Part shown: piece after piece, positions 1 through 6,742 of the stretch
How positions within the stretch are numbered: the stretch's first letter is position 1
Layout of the letters: each line of letters opens with the position of its first letter
From: an uncultured Clostridia bacterium
Lineage (GTDB): Bacteria; Bacillota_I; Bacilli_A; RF39; UBA660
Direction of reading: 5' to 3'
Length of the DNA: 11,908 nt
Assembly (NCBI GenBank): GCA_946533175.1
Contig: CAMNBS010000031.1
Location: 1 to 11,908 of the forward strand
The notes under the pieces: generated by a model
The model's input: only the letters and a program-made list of their open reading frames with translations
Database searches by the model: none
Told to the model about the DNA's origin: nothing
Translations under genes and position numbers: made by a program

Positions 1-18
1 ATAACTCTTTTTCATCAT
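1..18 (-). CDS. Possible start of an unidentified gene downstream of ezrA (cut by window edge)
   Basis: Nine bases after the ezrA stop a frame opens with ATG ATG AAA AAG (M-M-K-K-S-Y) and runs off the window. A GAGGA purine stretch at 31-35, inside the end of ezrA, could serve as its ribosome binding site. The spacing to this ATG (12 nt) is long; an alternative GTG at 20-22, in another frame, sits at a better distance. In Bacillus the gene after ezrA encodes a NifS-like cysteine desulfurase, and a start of this kind would fit, but six codons cannot establish identity. It is recorded only as a probable translationally linked downstream gene. Confidence 0.3.
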
Positions 19-27
19 TCACACGCT

Positions 28-1740
28 TTATCCTCGGCAAAATTTATTTACTTTAGAATACAAATCATCATCATAAAGTTTAATTGTCTTTAAAACCAAA
101 TTAAAACTTTCTTTATATCGACCACTATAATATAATTTTTCAACTTTATTTAAATTTTTTAAAACATCTTCATTATGACGATACTTATTACTATATACAA
201 ATAGTATTTCTGTAAAATAAGCATATTTAAGCATTTCATCGACAGTATTATTAAGTTTAAGGGTTAAATCTCTTGCGGTATCAGTTCGCATATTAAGATT
301 TTTAATAAGAATAGGTTTATTATTTATTTCTTTTTCAACTTCGACAATTGCATCATGAGCTTCCTCTTCTTCAACAAAATAATTATCATAGATAACTGGT
401 AAAGCATAATAACGAAGTCGTCTTTTACATTTTTTTAGTAGTTCTTTCATATCTTTTAATTCTTGATGGGAATGTTTTTCATCTTCATAAAAACTACCTA
501 AAGTACGTAAAGCTTCATCAAATTCTACAGAAATATCATTTAATCTTTGCATTAATTGGTCAATTGTAATATTATGCTTTTGATAAGATACTTCTTTTTT
601 CTTAATTTCACGATTCAATTTTTTATGATCTTTAATAATTACCGATAATTTAAGATTTAATTTATCAATTATCTCTAAATCTTTTTCATTCAAATGATAT
701 AGTGCCTTAATATCATCTAATTCGGCATAAATATCTTTAACGATTTTATCAAGTTTTTTAGCTTTACTATTAAATGCTTCGTTTAATCCATCAAACTTTT
801 TCTTGGCATCTTTTTCTATCTCTAAATCTTTAAATAAATTATCTAAGTATTCCAAAATAGTTCTTAAATCAAATAAACTATCAGTGATATTTAATACTTT
901 AGCTCGGGAAATAATATCATTTTCTTTTTTCTCAATGTCACTAATATTATTTTCATAATCAAGATATCCTAAAGGATAACCTTCTTCCATCATTTTATGA
1001 TATTCCTCATTCAAATCCTTAATTCTTCCAGGAATTAAATCATTCAAAAGAAGAAGAATATCTGGTACTTCACGAATAACAACATCTAAATTATCAATCA
1101 TTGTATCAATTGACTTAACAACTAAAATAACTTCATTATAAAGTTTTTCTTCCATAACTTTATCAAAGTCATTAAATCTTTTAGAAATATTTTCAAATTG
1201 CATTTTAATTACATCTGCTAAATCTTTAAATAGTGTTTCCTTTTCAGTAAAAGTACGTTCTAAAAAACGATACTTAGCTTTCAATTTGGTAACAATAGAA
1301 CGGTATTTATCTTCATATGATGATATTTCTTCTACTTCTTTTAAAATATCTTTTAGAGAAACTTCTACTTCATCTAATTCCATTTCAATTTCTGAATAAT
1401 TATCGGCATATTCTTTTAAATCACGTCTTTCAATGGATAAATCCAAACTAACAAGCATATCATCAACTTTTTTTATTTTAACTTCTTTTATTTCTTGGTA
1501 ACGCTCTTTAAAGCTTTTTAGTTTATTTTCCAATTGCTCACTTTTAGCAATATCTTCTATTTTTCCTAGCTCAACCATAACAGGTAAACTTTCAAGGTTA
1601 TTTTTCTTTATATTAAGATCATTAAGTCCCTTAAGTAAACGATTATTTTCACGTTTACGAAGAAATTTAATTGCTAAAAAGGATAAAATCACAACTGTAA
1701 CAACAGCTAGCAAGATAATAATAATACTTCCTTTTGTCAT
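28..1740 (-). CDS. ezrA: Septation ring formation regulator EzrA
   Basis: EzrA is a membrane-anchored inhibitor of FtsZ ring assembly in low-GC Gram-positives. It prevents extra Z rings and takes part in the division complex. The 570-residue product matches the family length. It has one N-terminal membrane segment (about residues 4-26), a basic stop-transfer stretch (RKRENNR), then an almost entirely charged, helical coiled-coil body without further membrane segments. The conserved C-terminal patch known in B. subtilis as QNR (QYGNRYR) appears here at 515-521 as VYSNKYR, keeping the Asn but losing the Gln and the first Arg. Start chosen at 1740, where AAGGTGAT sits 4 nt upstream. The gene is divergent from rpsD across 267 bases. 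A possible -10 (TATTAT) lies upstream of the start, but no convincing -35 was found. Identification is firm from N-terminal topology, length, coiled-coil content and the C-terminal patch. Confidence 0.93.
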   Translation of the reverse strand: MTKGSIIIILLAVVTVVILSFLAIKFLRKRENNRLLKGLNDLNIKKNNLESLPVMVELGKIEDIAKSEQLENKLKSFKERYQEIKEVKIKKVDDMLVSLDLSIERRDLKEYADNYSEIEMELDEVEVSLKDILKEVEEISSYEDKYRSIVTKLKAKYRFLERTFTEKETLFKDLADVIKMQFENISKRFNDFDKVMEEKLYNEVILVVKSIDTMIDNLDVVIREVPDILLLLNDLIPGRIKDLNEEYHKMMEEGYPLGYLDYENNISDIEKKENDIISRAKVLNITDSLFDLRTILEYLDNLFKDLEIEKDAKKKFDGLNEAFNSKAKKLDKIVKDIYAELDDIKALYHLNEKDLEIIDKLNLKLSVIIKDHKKLNREIKKKEVSYQKHNITIDQLMQRLNDISVEFDEALRTLGSFYEDEKHSHQELKDMKELLKKCKRRLRYYALPVIYDNYFVEEEEAHDAIVEVEKEINNKPILIKNLNMRTDTARDLTLKLNNTVDEMLKYAYFTEILFVYSNKYRHNEDVLKNLNKVEKLYYSGRYKESFNLVLKTIKLYDDDLYSKVNKFCRG

Positions 1741-1821
1741 TTTATCACCTTCTATTCATAATAATGATATCACAAACATAAATAAAAATATAGTAATTTT
1801 TTTGATTTTTTAGAAAAACAA

Positions 1822-1850
1822 TTGACTATTTAGAAAAATATCTATATAAT
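1822..1850 (+). promoter_or_regulatory. Sigma-A type promoter for rpsD
   Basis: TTGACT at 1822-1827 and TATAAT at 1845-1850 are separated by exactly 17 bases. This is the strongest promoter match in the window. Transcription would start near 1857, giving an untranslated leader of about 150 nt before the rpsD start codon. Confidence 0.88.
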
Positions 1851-1866
1851 AAGCATGCATATTCTT

Positions 1867-1978
1867 ATTGACAGCCCAATTTATATGTATGATAATGTGT
1901 TCTTTAAAGTTAGAAGTAACTTTGGCTATCAAGCGAAACTATTAGAAAGAACTCCCTATTATATTTATAGATGTCAAT
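1867..1978 (+). promoter_or_regulatory. Structured mRNA leader of rpsD (probable S4 autoregulatory element)
   Basis: The leader contains nested complementary segments. ATTGACA (1867-1873) pairs with TGTCAAT (1972-1978), ATAAT (1892-1896) with ATTAT (1958-1962), and GTTCTTT (1899-1905) with AAAGAAC (1946-1952). A hairpin AAAGTTA-GAAG-TAACTTT (1906-1923) stacks directly on the third helix. AGCC (1873-1876) can also pair with GGCT (1924-1927) as a pseudoknot across the nested helices. In B. subtilis and relatives S4 binds the rpsD leader and represses its own synthesis; location and fold suggest the same here. The Shine-Dalgarno at about 1995-2001 lies outside the helices, so the mechanism is not evident. 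No covariation test was possible. Confidence 0.72.
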
Positions 1979-2007
1979 TATATGTAAAATAATTGAAGGA
2001 GGATATT

Positions 2008-2610
2008 ATGGCAAGATATACAGGACCAAAATTTAAGAAATCAAGAAGTGTTGGTTTTTCTACTCTTGAAAACGGAAAAGATTTAGCAAGACGTCCTTAT
2101 CGCCCTGGACAACATGGTGCAGCTAGAAAAAGTAAATCATCTGACTATGGTACACAGTTAACTGAAAAACAAAAAGTTAAGTTTATGTACGGATTAAATG
2201 AAAGACAATTTCATAAAACATTTGTTGAAGCTTCTAAAATGCAAGGTATTCATGGTGAAAACTTTTTAAGATTATTAGAAAGTCGTCTTGATAATTTAGT
2301 ATATCGTATGGGATTTGCCAATACACGTCGTGGAGCAAGACAACTTGTTAACCATGGACATATTGCTGTTGATGGTAAAAAAGTTGATATTCCATCATAC
2401 AGAGTTAAAGTTGGATCAGTTATTTCCCTAAAAGATAACACTAAAGAATTAAAATCTGTTAAAGAAGCATTAAGTAATGTTACGACAAGAGTTGAATATA
2501 TTGATTTTGATAAAAACAATAATACAGCTAAATATGTTCGTTTACCAGAACGTAATGAATTAAATGCTGATATTAATGAAGCTTTAATTGTTGAGTTCTA
2601 TAACAGATAA
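2008..2610 (+). CDS. rpsD: 30S ribosomal protein S4
   Basis: S4 is a primary 16S rRNA-binding protein that nucleates assembly of the 30S subunit body. It also acts as a translational or leader-RNA repressor of its own gene in Firmicutes. The 200-residue product begins MARYTGPKFKK and contains the family motif RRPYRPGQHG (28-37). Its S4 RNA-binding domain spans about 92-150, including ESRLDNLVYRMGFA and RQLVNHGHIAVDG, and the usual C-terminal end VEFYNR is present. It has no cysteine, so it is the zinc-free form of S4. Start chosen at ATG 2008, which follows a near-perfect AAGGAGG with 6-7 nt spacing. An in-frame TTG at 1993 would place the ribosome binding site inside the coding region and is rejected. 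The gene is monocistronic, with its own promoter, leader and strong terminator. Confidence 0.98.
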   Translation: MARYTGPKFKKSRSVGFSTLENGKDLARRPYRPGQHGAARKSKSSDYGTQLTEKQKVKFMYGLNERQFHKTFVEASKMQGIHGENFLRLLESRLDNLVYRMGFANTRRGARQLVNHGHIAVDGKKVDIPSYRVKVGSVISLKDNTKELKSVKEALSNVTTRVEYIDFDKNNNTAKYVRLPERNELNADINEALIVEFYNR

Positions 2611-2613
2611 AAG

Positions 2614-2650
2614 AAAACTGTTGATTTTTTCGACAGTTTTTTCTTTTTTT
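2614..2650 (+). terminator. Intrinsic terminator of rpsD
   Basis: An 11-bp stem (AAAACTGTTGA at 2614-2624 with TCGACAGTTTT at 2630-2640, one G-U pair) has a 5-T loop and is followed by TTCTTTTTTT. It begins four bases after the rpsD stop codon. Confidence 0.93.
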
Positions 2651-2651
2651 G

Positions 2652-2680
2652 TTTTATTTATAAAAAAAATGTGATATTAT
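2652..2680 (+). promoter_or_regulatory. Possible promoter for the small membrane protein gene
   Basis: TATTAT at 2675-2680 is a fair -10 box. The -35 at 17-base spacing is a weak TTTTAT (2652-2657) overlapping the end of the rpsD terminator U-tract. A separate promoter is needed here because the rpsD terminator is strong. Confidence 0.45.
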
Positions 2681-2701
2681 ATAAGTGAAAGGAGTCTTAA
2701 T

Positions 2702-3112
2702 ATGTACAATACTTATGGTTATGGAAGTAATAGCCTAGGTTCTTCACTACTTGCATCTGAATCTGCTGGAGTATGGTCAATCGTTTCTCTTATTCTAGCA
2801 ATAATTGGTGCAATACTAGCATATTTCATGTTTGTAAAGCCTGAAAAGCAATATCCAAACAAATTTGTTAATTGGTTAAGAAGCTTTTTAAACTTTAATG
2901 AAATGCTTATCGAACCTATTCTTAAAGTAACCTACATTTTCTTTGCTTTATTTATTACCCTAGGATCATTTAGTTTGATTAGTGTTAGCTTTGTTAGTTT
3001 CTTACTAGTATTAGTTTTAGGAAACTTATCTATAAGAGTTATCTATGAAGCAAGTATGATGATGGTTAGTATTTGGAAAAATACAAAAGAAATTAATAAG
3101 AAAATGAAATAA
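2702..3112 (+). CDS. Small integral membrane protein, DUF4282-like
   Basis: This 136-residue product has a short Gly/Ser/Tyr-rich N-terminus without a cleavable signal. Membrane segments lie at about 24-44, 74-91 and 93-113, and the tail is basic (KNTKEINKKMK). The segment NFNEMLIEPILKVTYIF followed by a hydrophobic stretch, then IRVIYEASMMMVSIWKNT, resembles DUF4282. In that family a conserved R-x-x-x-E pattern follows the last helix and precedes a basic, Asn/Thr-containing end. The assignment is by pattern recollection, and the family function is unknown. The start is supported by GGAG at 2691-2694 with 7-nt spacing. The gene stands alone between the rpsD terminator and a shared terminator with the converging downstream gene. 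Nothing in the context ties it functionally to rpsD. Confidence 0.82.
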   Translation: MYNTYGYGSNSLGSSLLASESAGVWSIVSLILAIIGAILAYFMFVKPEKQYPNKFVNWLRSFLNFNEMLIEPILKVTYIFFALFITLGSFSLISVSFVSFLLVLVLGNLSIRVIYEASMMMVSIWKNTKEINKKMK

Positions 3113-3139
3113 AAAAACTTCAATTTTTGAAGTTTTTTT
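3111..3139. terminator. Bidirectional terminator between convergent genes
   Basis: CTTCAA (3118-3123) and TTGAAG (3127-3132) form a stem with a 3-base loop. Runs of seven A (3111-3117) and seven T (3133-3139) flank it and give a U-tract on either strand. It covers the stop region of the plus-strand gene and overlaps the stop codon (3138-3140) of the minus-strand gene, so it can serve both. Confidence 0.85.
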
Positions 3140-4478
3140 ATTTTGTAAAAGTATTATCACAATTTTCAATAAAAGATTGATATTTACAACCAAGCAAACT
3201 ACAATGGGAATTATTTGTTCCTATACATATTTTAGATTCACTATCATCATTTAAAGTATATATTTTATTAATAATATAATTATTATCATTATTAAATACA
3301 TGAATATCTGAGAATTTATTTTTTACATCAATTTCATTAGACAAATGATATACAACATTAAAACTCTTTTGATCAGCATCGGTTTTATCAACATCATAAA
3401 GACCAGTTAAATATAGATTCTTTTCATCACTTACAGCTGATATAAAACGATGATGAACTTGTTCATCTAAAACAGCCTTTCCTAAATACTTACCATTAAT
3501 ATTATATTCAACAATTCCAGCTGCATATTTAAATTTTGTTTTTCCTTCCTCATCCTTTTCATCACTAACATTGATGGAGCCAATTGCATAAATTTTATCA
3601 TCTACTTGAGTCATTCCTAAAAAACCTTCATTGTCGGTATTGGAATAAGTTCTTTGCCACATTACTTTCTTACTTATTTCGTTATGATCATTTTCATCAC
3701 GATTAAAATCTTTAGGGAATTTAACAACAATACCATAATTCGTAGCATCTTTACCACAAACAATATATCCATCTTTTACTTTAATAATATCAGTAAATTT
3801 ACCAGACTTATTACGACCATAATTATTATGCGCTAACTCTTCTCCATCACTATTATAACGAACTATTATACCGCCTCCAGTATAATGTGTTCCTAATTCC
3901 ATATTTTGATAAATACTTTGTCCTATAACAATAATATTATTATCATCATCAGCAATAGCTTTATAAAACTCGGTATCACTCAAAACCGAATATGATTTAT
4001 GCCAAAGTATTTTTCCATCTTTATCATACTTAACAATTAAAGCATCACGGACATCATCATCAATTTGACTTTTTTTACTAATATAGCTTCCCACAGCAAT
4101 ATATCCATCTTGAACTTCTAATATTCCATAATAACTAGAATCATATTCACCATCAAATGTTTTTTCCCAAAGTATTTCTTTATTTTTATTATACTTTACT
4201 ATTTTCGCTTGATTAGCGATTATTCTTTCTTTTTTATGAGTTGTACTATTAAGATGTTCATATATTTTTTTATCAACAAAATCACTATTACTAAAATCAC
4301 TAACTCCAACCGCTACATATCCATCATTAACTGCTACGACATCAAATAAACTATCCACATGTTCTAATTTTCGCTCACGTATTATTTTAATAATCCCCAT
4401 AATTAATAGTTCAATAACAATAATACTAATTAACACTACAATAACTCTTTTTATTATTTTTAATTTCTTCTTATCCAT
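3138..4478 (-). CDS. Membrane-anchored beta-propeller-like surface protein, function unknown
   Basis: The product has 446 residues: a short basic N-terminus, one membrane segment (about 12-33) and a large outer domain. Seven copies of a strand motif like DGYxAVG appear at about 52-58, 124-130, 180-186, 236-242, 294-300, 353-359 and 414-420. Between them recur stretches of the form VKYNKNKEILWEKTF (about 94, 149, 206, 252, 323, 375). This periodicity of roughly 55-70 residues fits a seven-bladed propeller of the kind that carries WD/PQQ-like or similar repeats. No enzymatic motif or lipobox is seen. Four cysteines (418, 426, 431, 440) lie in the last 30 residues and could form disulfides. Start at ATG 4478 follows AAGGTG closely. 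A -10-like TATACT sits at 4500-4505 (minus strand) with a poor -35. The gene is probably monocistronic; a binding or scaffold role is plausible but unproven. Confidence 0.8.
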   Translation of the reverse strand: MDKKKLKIIKRVIVVLISIIVIELLIMGIIKIIRERKLEHVDSLFDVVAVNDGYVAVGVSDFSNSDFVDKKIYEHLNSTTHKKERIIANQAKIVKYNKNKEILWEKTFDGEYDSSYYGILEVQDGYIAVGSYISKKSQIDDDVRDALIVKYDKDGKILWHKSYSVLSDTEFYKAIADDDNNIIVIGQSIYQNMELGTHYTGGGIIVRYNSDGEELAHNNYGRNKSGKFTDIIKVKDGYIVCGKDATNYGIVVKFPKDFNRDENDHNEISKKVMWQRTYSNTDNEGFLGMTQVDDKIYAIGSINVSDEKDEEGKTKFKYAAGIVEYNINGKYLGKAVLDEQVHHRFISAVSDEKNLYLTGLYDVDKTDADQKSFNVVYHLSNEIDVKNKFSDIHVFNNDNNYIINKIYTLNDDSESKICIGTNNSHCSLLGCKYQSFIENCDNTFTK

Positions 4479-4519
4479 AACACACCTTCATACCTTTTAA
4501 GTATACAATATTTTATTCT

Positions 4520-4545
4520 AAAAAACTACTCTTTTCGAATAGTTT
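4520..4545 (-). terminator. Intrinsic terminator of the deoC-tyrS operon
   Basis: On the minus strand AAACTATTC (4537-4545) pairs with GAGTAGTTT (4523-4531) around a GAAAA loop, and a run of T follows (A4520-4525 on the plus strand). It lies 14 bases beyond the tyrS stop codon. Confidence 0.85.
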
Positions 4546-4558
4546 TACATATTAATTA

Positions 4559-5791
4559 TTAACAATGCTTAATTACATAATACTTTTTTTTACCCTTACG
4601 AATAATCGTAAAATTATCCACAATAGCGTTGTCTTTTCGAATAATAAAAGATAAATCATTAATCTTCATACCATTCACGCTAATAGAATTATTAGAAACA
4701 AATTCTCTTGCTTCTCTTTTACTACTACATATTCCAGTTTCAACAAGCAAATCAACAATATTTTTATCTTCCTTTAACTCACAACTAGGAACATTATTAA
4801 AAGCATCTTTTAATTCTTCCTTAGATAAAGTAGCAATATTACCACTAAATAAGGCTTCACTTATTCTTAGAGCTTTTTCAAATTCTTCCTTACCATGTAA
4901 ATCCGTAATAAACTCACGAGCAAGTGTTTTTTGAGCTAAGCGAAGTTCGGGAGTTTTTTTATGTTCTTCCATAATTTTATTTATTTCATCAGGTGTTAAA
5001 AAAGTAAATACCTTCAAATATTCTTCTATTTTAGTATCATCAGCATTAATCAAATATTGATAAAATTCATAAGAAGAAGTTTTATTCTTATCTAACCAAA
5101 GAGCATTTCCAGCACTTTTACCAAACTTTTCCCCACGACTATCTAAGATTAATGGCATAGTAAAGGCATAAGCCGTTTTCCCTATTTTTTTATTAATTAA
5201 ATCAATTCCCGTAGTAATATTTCCCCATTGATCACTTCCTTCAACTTGCATAATACAGTTTCTTGTTTCATATAAATGTAGGAAATCATATCCTTGTAAA
5301 AGAGTATAAGCAAATTCGGCGAAAGTAATACCAGTTTCAAGTCTTCTTTTAATAATATCTTTATCTAACATATAATTAACGTTAATGTATTTACCAACTT
5401 CGCGTAAAAACTCTAAGATATTCATATCTTTAATCCAATCATAGTTATTAACAACATCAACATTACCATTAAATAAATCATTAACTTGTTTTTTAATCCC
5501 TTCAAAGTTTTTTTGAACGGTTTCATAGCTAATTATTTCTCGTTCAGCCGTTGGTCTAGGATCACCTATTAATCCAGTCGCACCACCTACTAAAAGAATA
5601 GGATGATGACCTGCTTTAGCAAGTCTTTTAACGGTTATCAAACTAGAATAATGGCCAATATGTAAACTATCTGCTGTTGGATCGGTTCCCCAATAAAATG
5701 TTGCATTACAACTATTGATAATTTTCTCAATATCATCTCCAGCAGTATCTTTAATTAATCCTCGCCATTTAAGTTCTTCAAATAAAGTCAT
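4559..5791 (-). CDS. tyrS: Tyrosyl-tRNA synthetase
   Basis: This is a class I aminoacyl-tRNA synthetase that charges tRNA-Tyr with tyrosine using ATP in the cytosol. The 410-residue length is normal for bacterial TyrRS. Visible landmarks are the Tyr-binding start of the fold (FYWGTDPTADSLHIGHY, with HIGH at 44-47), VEGSDQWGNI (183-191) and the KMSKS-type loop KFGKS at 222-226. A C-terminal S4-like RNA-binding domain follows at about 343-408. Start chosen at ATG 5791, giving MTLFEELKWRG. An upstream in-frame start at 5830 would add residues not typical of the family and overlap deoC. The start lies one base after the deoC stop, and its GGAG ribosome binding site is inside the last deoC codons, so translation is probably coupled. 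Expression is controlled by the tyrosine T-box leader ahead of deoC, and a terminator follows the gene. Confidence 0.98.
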   Translation of the reverse strand: MTLFEELKWRGLIKDTAGDDIEKIINSCNATFYWGTDPTADSLHIGHYSSLITVKRLAKAGHHPILLVGGATGLIGDPRPTAEREIISYETVQKNFEGIKKQVNDLFNGNVDVVNNYDWIKDMNILEFLREVGKYINVNYMLDKDIIKRRLETGITFAEFAYTLLQGYDFLHLYETRNCIMQVEGSDQWGNITTGIDLINKKIGKTAYAFTMPLILDSRGEKFGKSAGNALWLDKNKTSSYEFYQYLINADDTKIEEYLKVFTFLTPDEINKIMEEHKKTPELRLAQKTLAREFITDLHGKEEFEKALRISEALFSGNIATLSKEELKDAFNNVPSCELKEDKNIVDLLVETGICSSKREAREFVSNNSISVNGMKINDLSFIIRKDNAIVDNFTIIRKGKKKYYVIKHC

Positions 5792-5792
5792 A

Positions 5793-6482
5793 TTATTTCT
5801 CCTTTTCTTCGCAGTGACAATTATCACCACATTGACATTTTTTACCTAAAACAATATTAACACCATGACTCGTGCCAATCCTTGTTGCCCCAGCTTTAAT
5901 CATATTAATAGCTTCTTCTTCTGTTTTTATTCCACCACTTGCTTTGATTTCTAATACCTCATTTTTATGTTTATTAATTAATTCCACAACATGACTATTA
6001 GCTCCTTCTTTATCAAAACCAGTACTTGTTTTAATAAAGTTAACAAATGTTTCATTACATATTTCAGTCATCTTAATTATTTCTTCATCAGTTAATAAAC
6101 AAGTTTCAATAATTACTTTCAATACTTTACCATCAATAGAATCCCTAATTAATTCTATCTCATCTTTAATATAATTATAATCTTTATTTTTTAAAGCACT
6201 TAGATTAATAACCATATCTATTTCTTGGGCCCCATTATGAATAGCATCAATAGCTTCATATTGCTTAGTTTCTTTAGTGGCATAGCCATTTGGAAAACCA
6301 ATAACAGTGCATACCTCAGTTGTACTATCCTTTAAATATTCTTTAGCTGCTTTAACATAATATGGACTAACACATACTGTTGGAAAATGATATTTTTTCG
6401 CTTCATCACACAATTTTATAATATCATCACTAGTTGCTATTTTAGATAAATTGGTATGATCAATAAACTCATTTAAATTCAT
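5793..6482 (-). CDS. deoC: Deoxyribose-phosphate aldolase with Cys-rich C-terminal tail
   Basis: DeoC cleaves 2-deoxyribose 5-phosphate to glyceraldehyde 3-phosphate and acetaldehyde in deoxynucleoside catabolism. The class I aldolase fold is clear: EIDMVIN (87-93, Asp89), the Schiff-base lysine in FIKTSTGF (Lys151), and EIKASGGIKT with the second active-site lysine (Lys180). The last 14 residues contain CQCGDNCHC (216-224), a CxCxxxCxC pattern not part of the aldolase core and suggestive of metal binding. Start chosen at ATG 6482 after GGAG; the frame extends upstream to 6545, but that part lies in the T-box terminator and antiterminator. The 229 residues are slightly longer than usual because of the tail. 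It is the first gene of a T-box-controlled operon with tyrS, not with the usual deoxynucleoside genes. The final GAG/AAG codons double as the tyrS ribosome binding site. Confidence 0.96.
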   Translation of the reverse strand: MNLNEFIDHTNLSKIATSDDIIKLCDEAKKYHFPTVCVSPYYVKAAKEYLKDSTTEVCTVIGFPNGYATKETKQYEAIDAIHNGAQEIDMVINLSALKNKDYNYIKDEIELIRDSIDGKVLKVIIETCLLTDEEIIKMTEICNETFVNFIKTSTGFDKEGANSHVVELINKHKNEVLEIKASGGIKTEEEAINMIKAGATRIGTSHGVNIVLGKKCQCGDNCHCEEKEK

Positions 6483-6502
6483 ATTTTTCTCCTTTTCTAT
6501 AT

Positions 6503-6527
6503 AAAAAGATTCCCATAACATAGGAAC
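6503..6527 (-). terminator. Conditional T-box terminator
   Basis: On the minus strand GTTCCTAT (6520-6527) pairs with ATGGGAAT (6509-6516) around a GTT loop, with C and a T-run following. TTCCTAT is also the 3' side of the antiterminator, so the two structures exclude each other. Confidence 0.92.
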
Positions 6528-6697
6528 GAACTTGCGTGGTACCATCCTATTTTATAGAAATCTATACTCTCATTATCTTAACGCGATTAACGTTTTAACT
6601 CCATCAATGTAATTATCTTATTAAACCTATTAGTTTGCACCAACCACTAATTCTCTTTAAAAGTATTTAATAATTTTTTGTTGATTTCTTCGTTAAA
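6503..6697 (-). promoter_or_regulatory. Tyrosine-specific T-box riboswitch leader of deoC-tyrS
   Basis: Stem I base: TTTAAC (6692-6697) pairs with GTTAAA (6594-6599). Above it ATCAA (6681-6685) pairs with TTGAT (6603-6607), closing a specifier loop. The loop holds UAC (6609-6611), a Tyr codon, followed by A. The upper helix is TTATTAAAT (6665-6673) with GTTTAATAA (6618-6626), and the distal part carries the T-box hallmark AGAGA...GGUUGGUGCAAAC. The T-box core AGGATGGTACCACG (6535-6548) lies in an antiterminator in which ATAGGA pairs with TCCTAT around the UGGUACC bulge. The UGGU there complements an ACCA tRNA end, matching the A discriminator of tRNA-Tyr. Uncharged tRNA-Tyr should stabilise the antiterminator and switch on deoC-tyrS. 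All elements were read directly. Confidence 0.96.
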
Positions 6698-6706
6698 TAC
6701 ATGACT

Positions 6707-6735
6707 ATATTATCATAAAAACATAAATTAATCAA
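6707..6735 (-). promoter_or_regulatory. Promoter of the T-box deoC-tyrS operon
   Basis: On the minus strand TTGATT (6730-6735) and TAATAT (6707-6712) are 17 bases apart. Transcription would start near 6700, just ahead of Stem I of the T-box. The -35 begins 7 bases after the stop codon of the upstream phosphodiester glycosidase gene. Confidence 0.75.
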
Positions 6736-6742
6736 TATTTTT

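Noticed and set aside
1993..2007. TTG start for rpsD 15 bases before ATG 2008.
   Set aside because: The extra codons are the Shine-Dalgarno sequence itself, and S4 proteins begin MARYTGP.
2250..2519. Minus-strand open frame inside rpsD.
   Set aside because: It is a shadow of the conserved S4 domain on the opposite strand, without start signals.
3654..3836. Plus-strand open frame inside the propeller gene.
   Set aside because: Composition is that of reversed AT-rich coding sequence; no ribosome binding site and no family resemblance.
4629..4934. Plus-strand open frame antisense to tyrS.
   Set aside because: It lies opposite the conserved C-terminal part of TyrRS, with no ribosome binding site and no recognisable product.
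5792..5830. An upstream in-frame start for tyrS at 5830.
   Set aside because: It overlaps the Cys-rich end of deoC and adds residues foreign to TyrRS; ATG 5791 has a GGAG site at the right distance.
6483..6545. An in-frame upstream extension of deoC starting at 6545.
   Set aside because: It would translate the T-box antiterminator and terminator. The ATG at 6482 has a GGAG site and gives the normal DeoC N-terminus.
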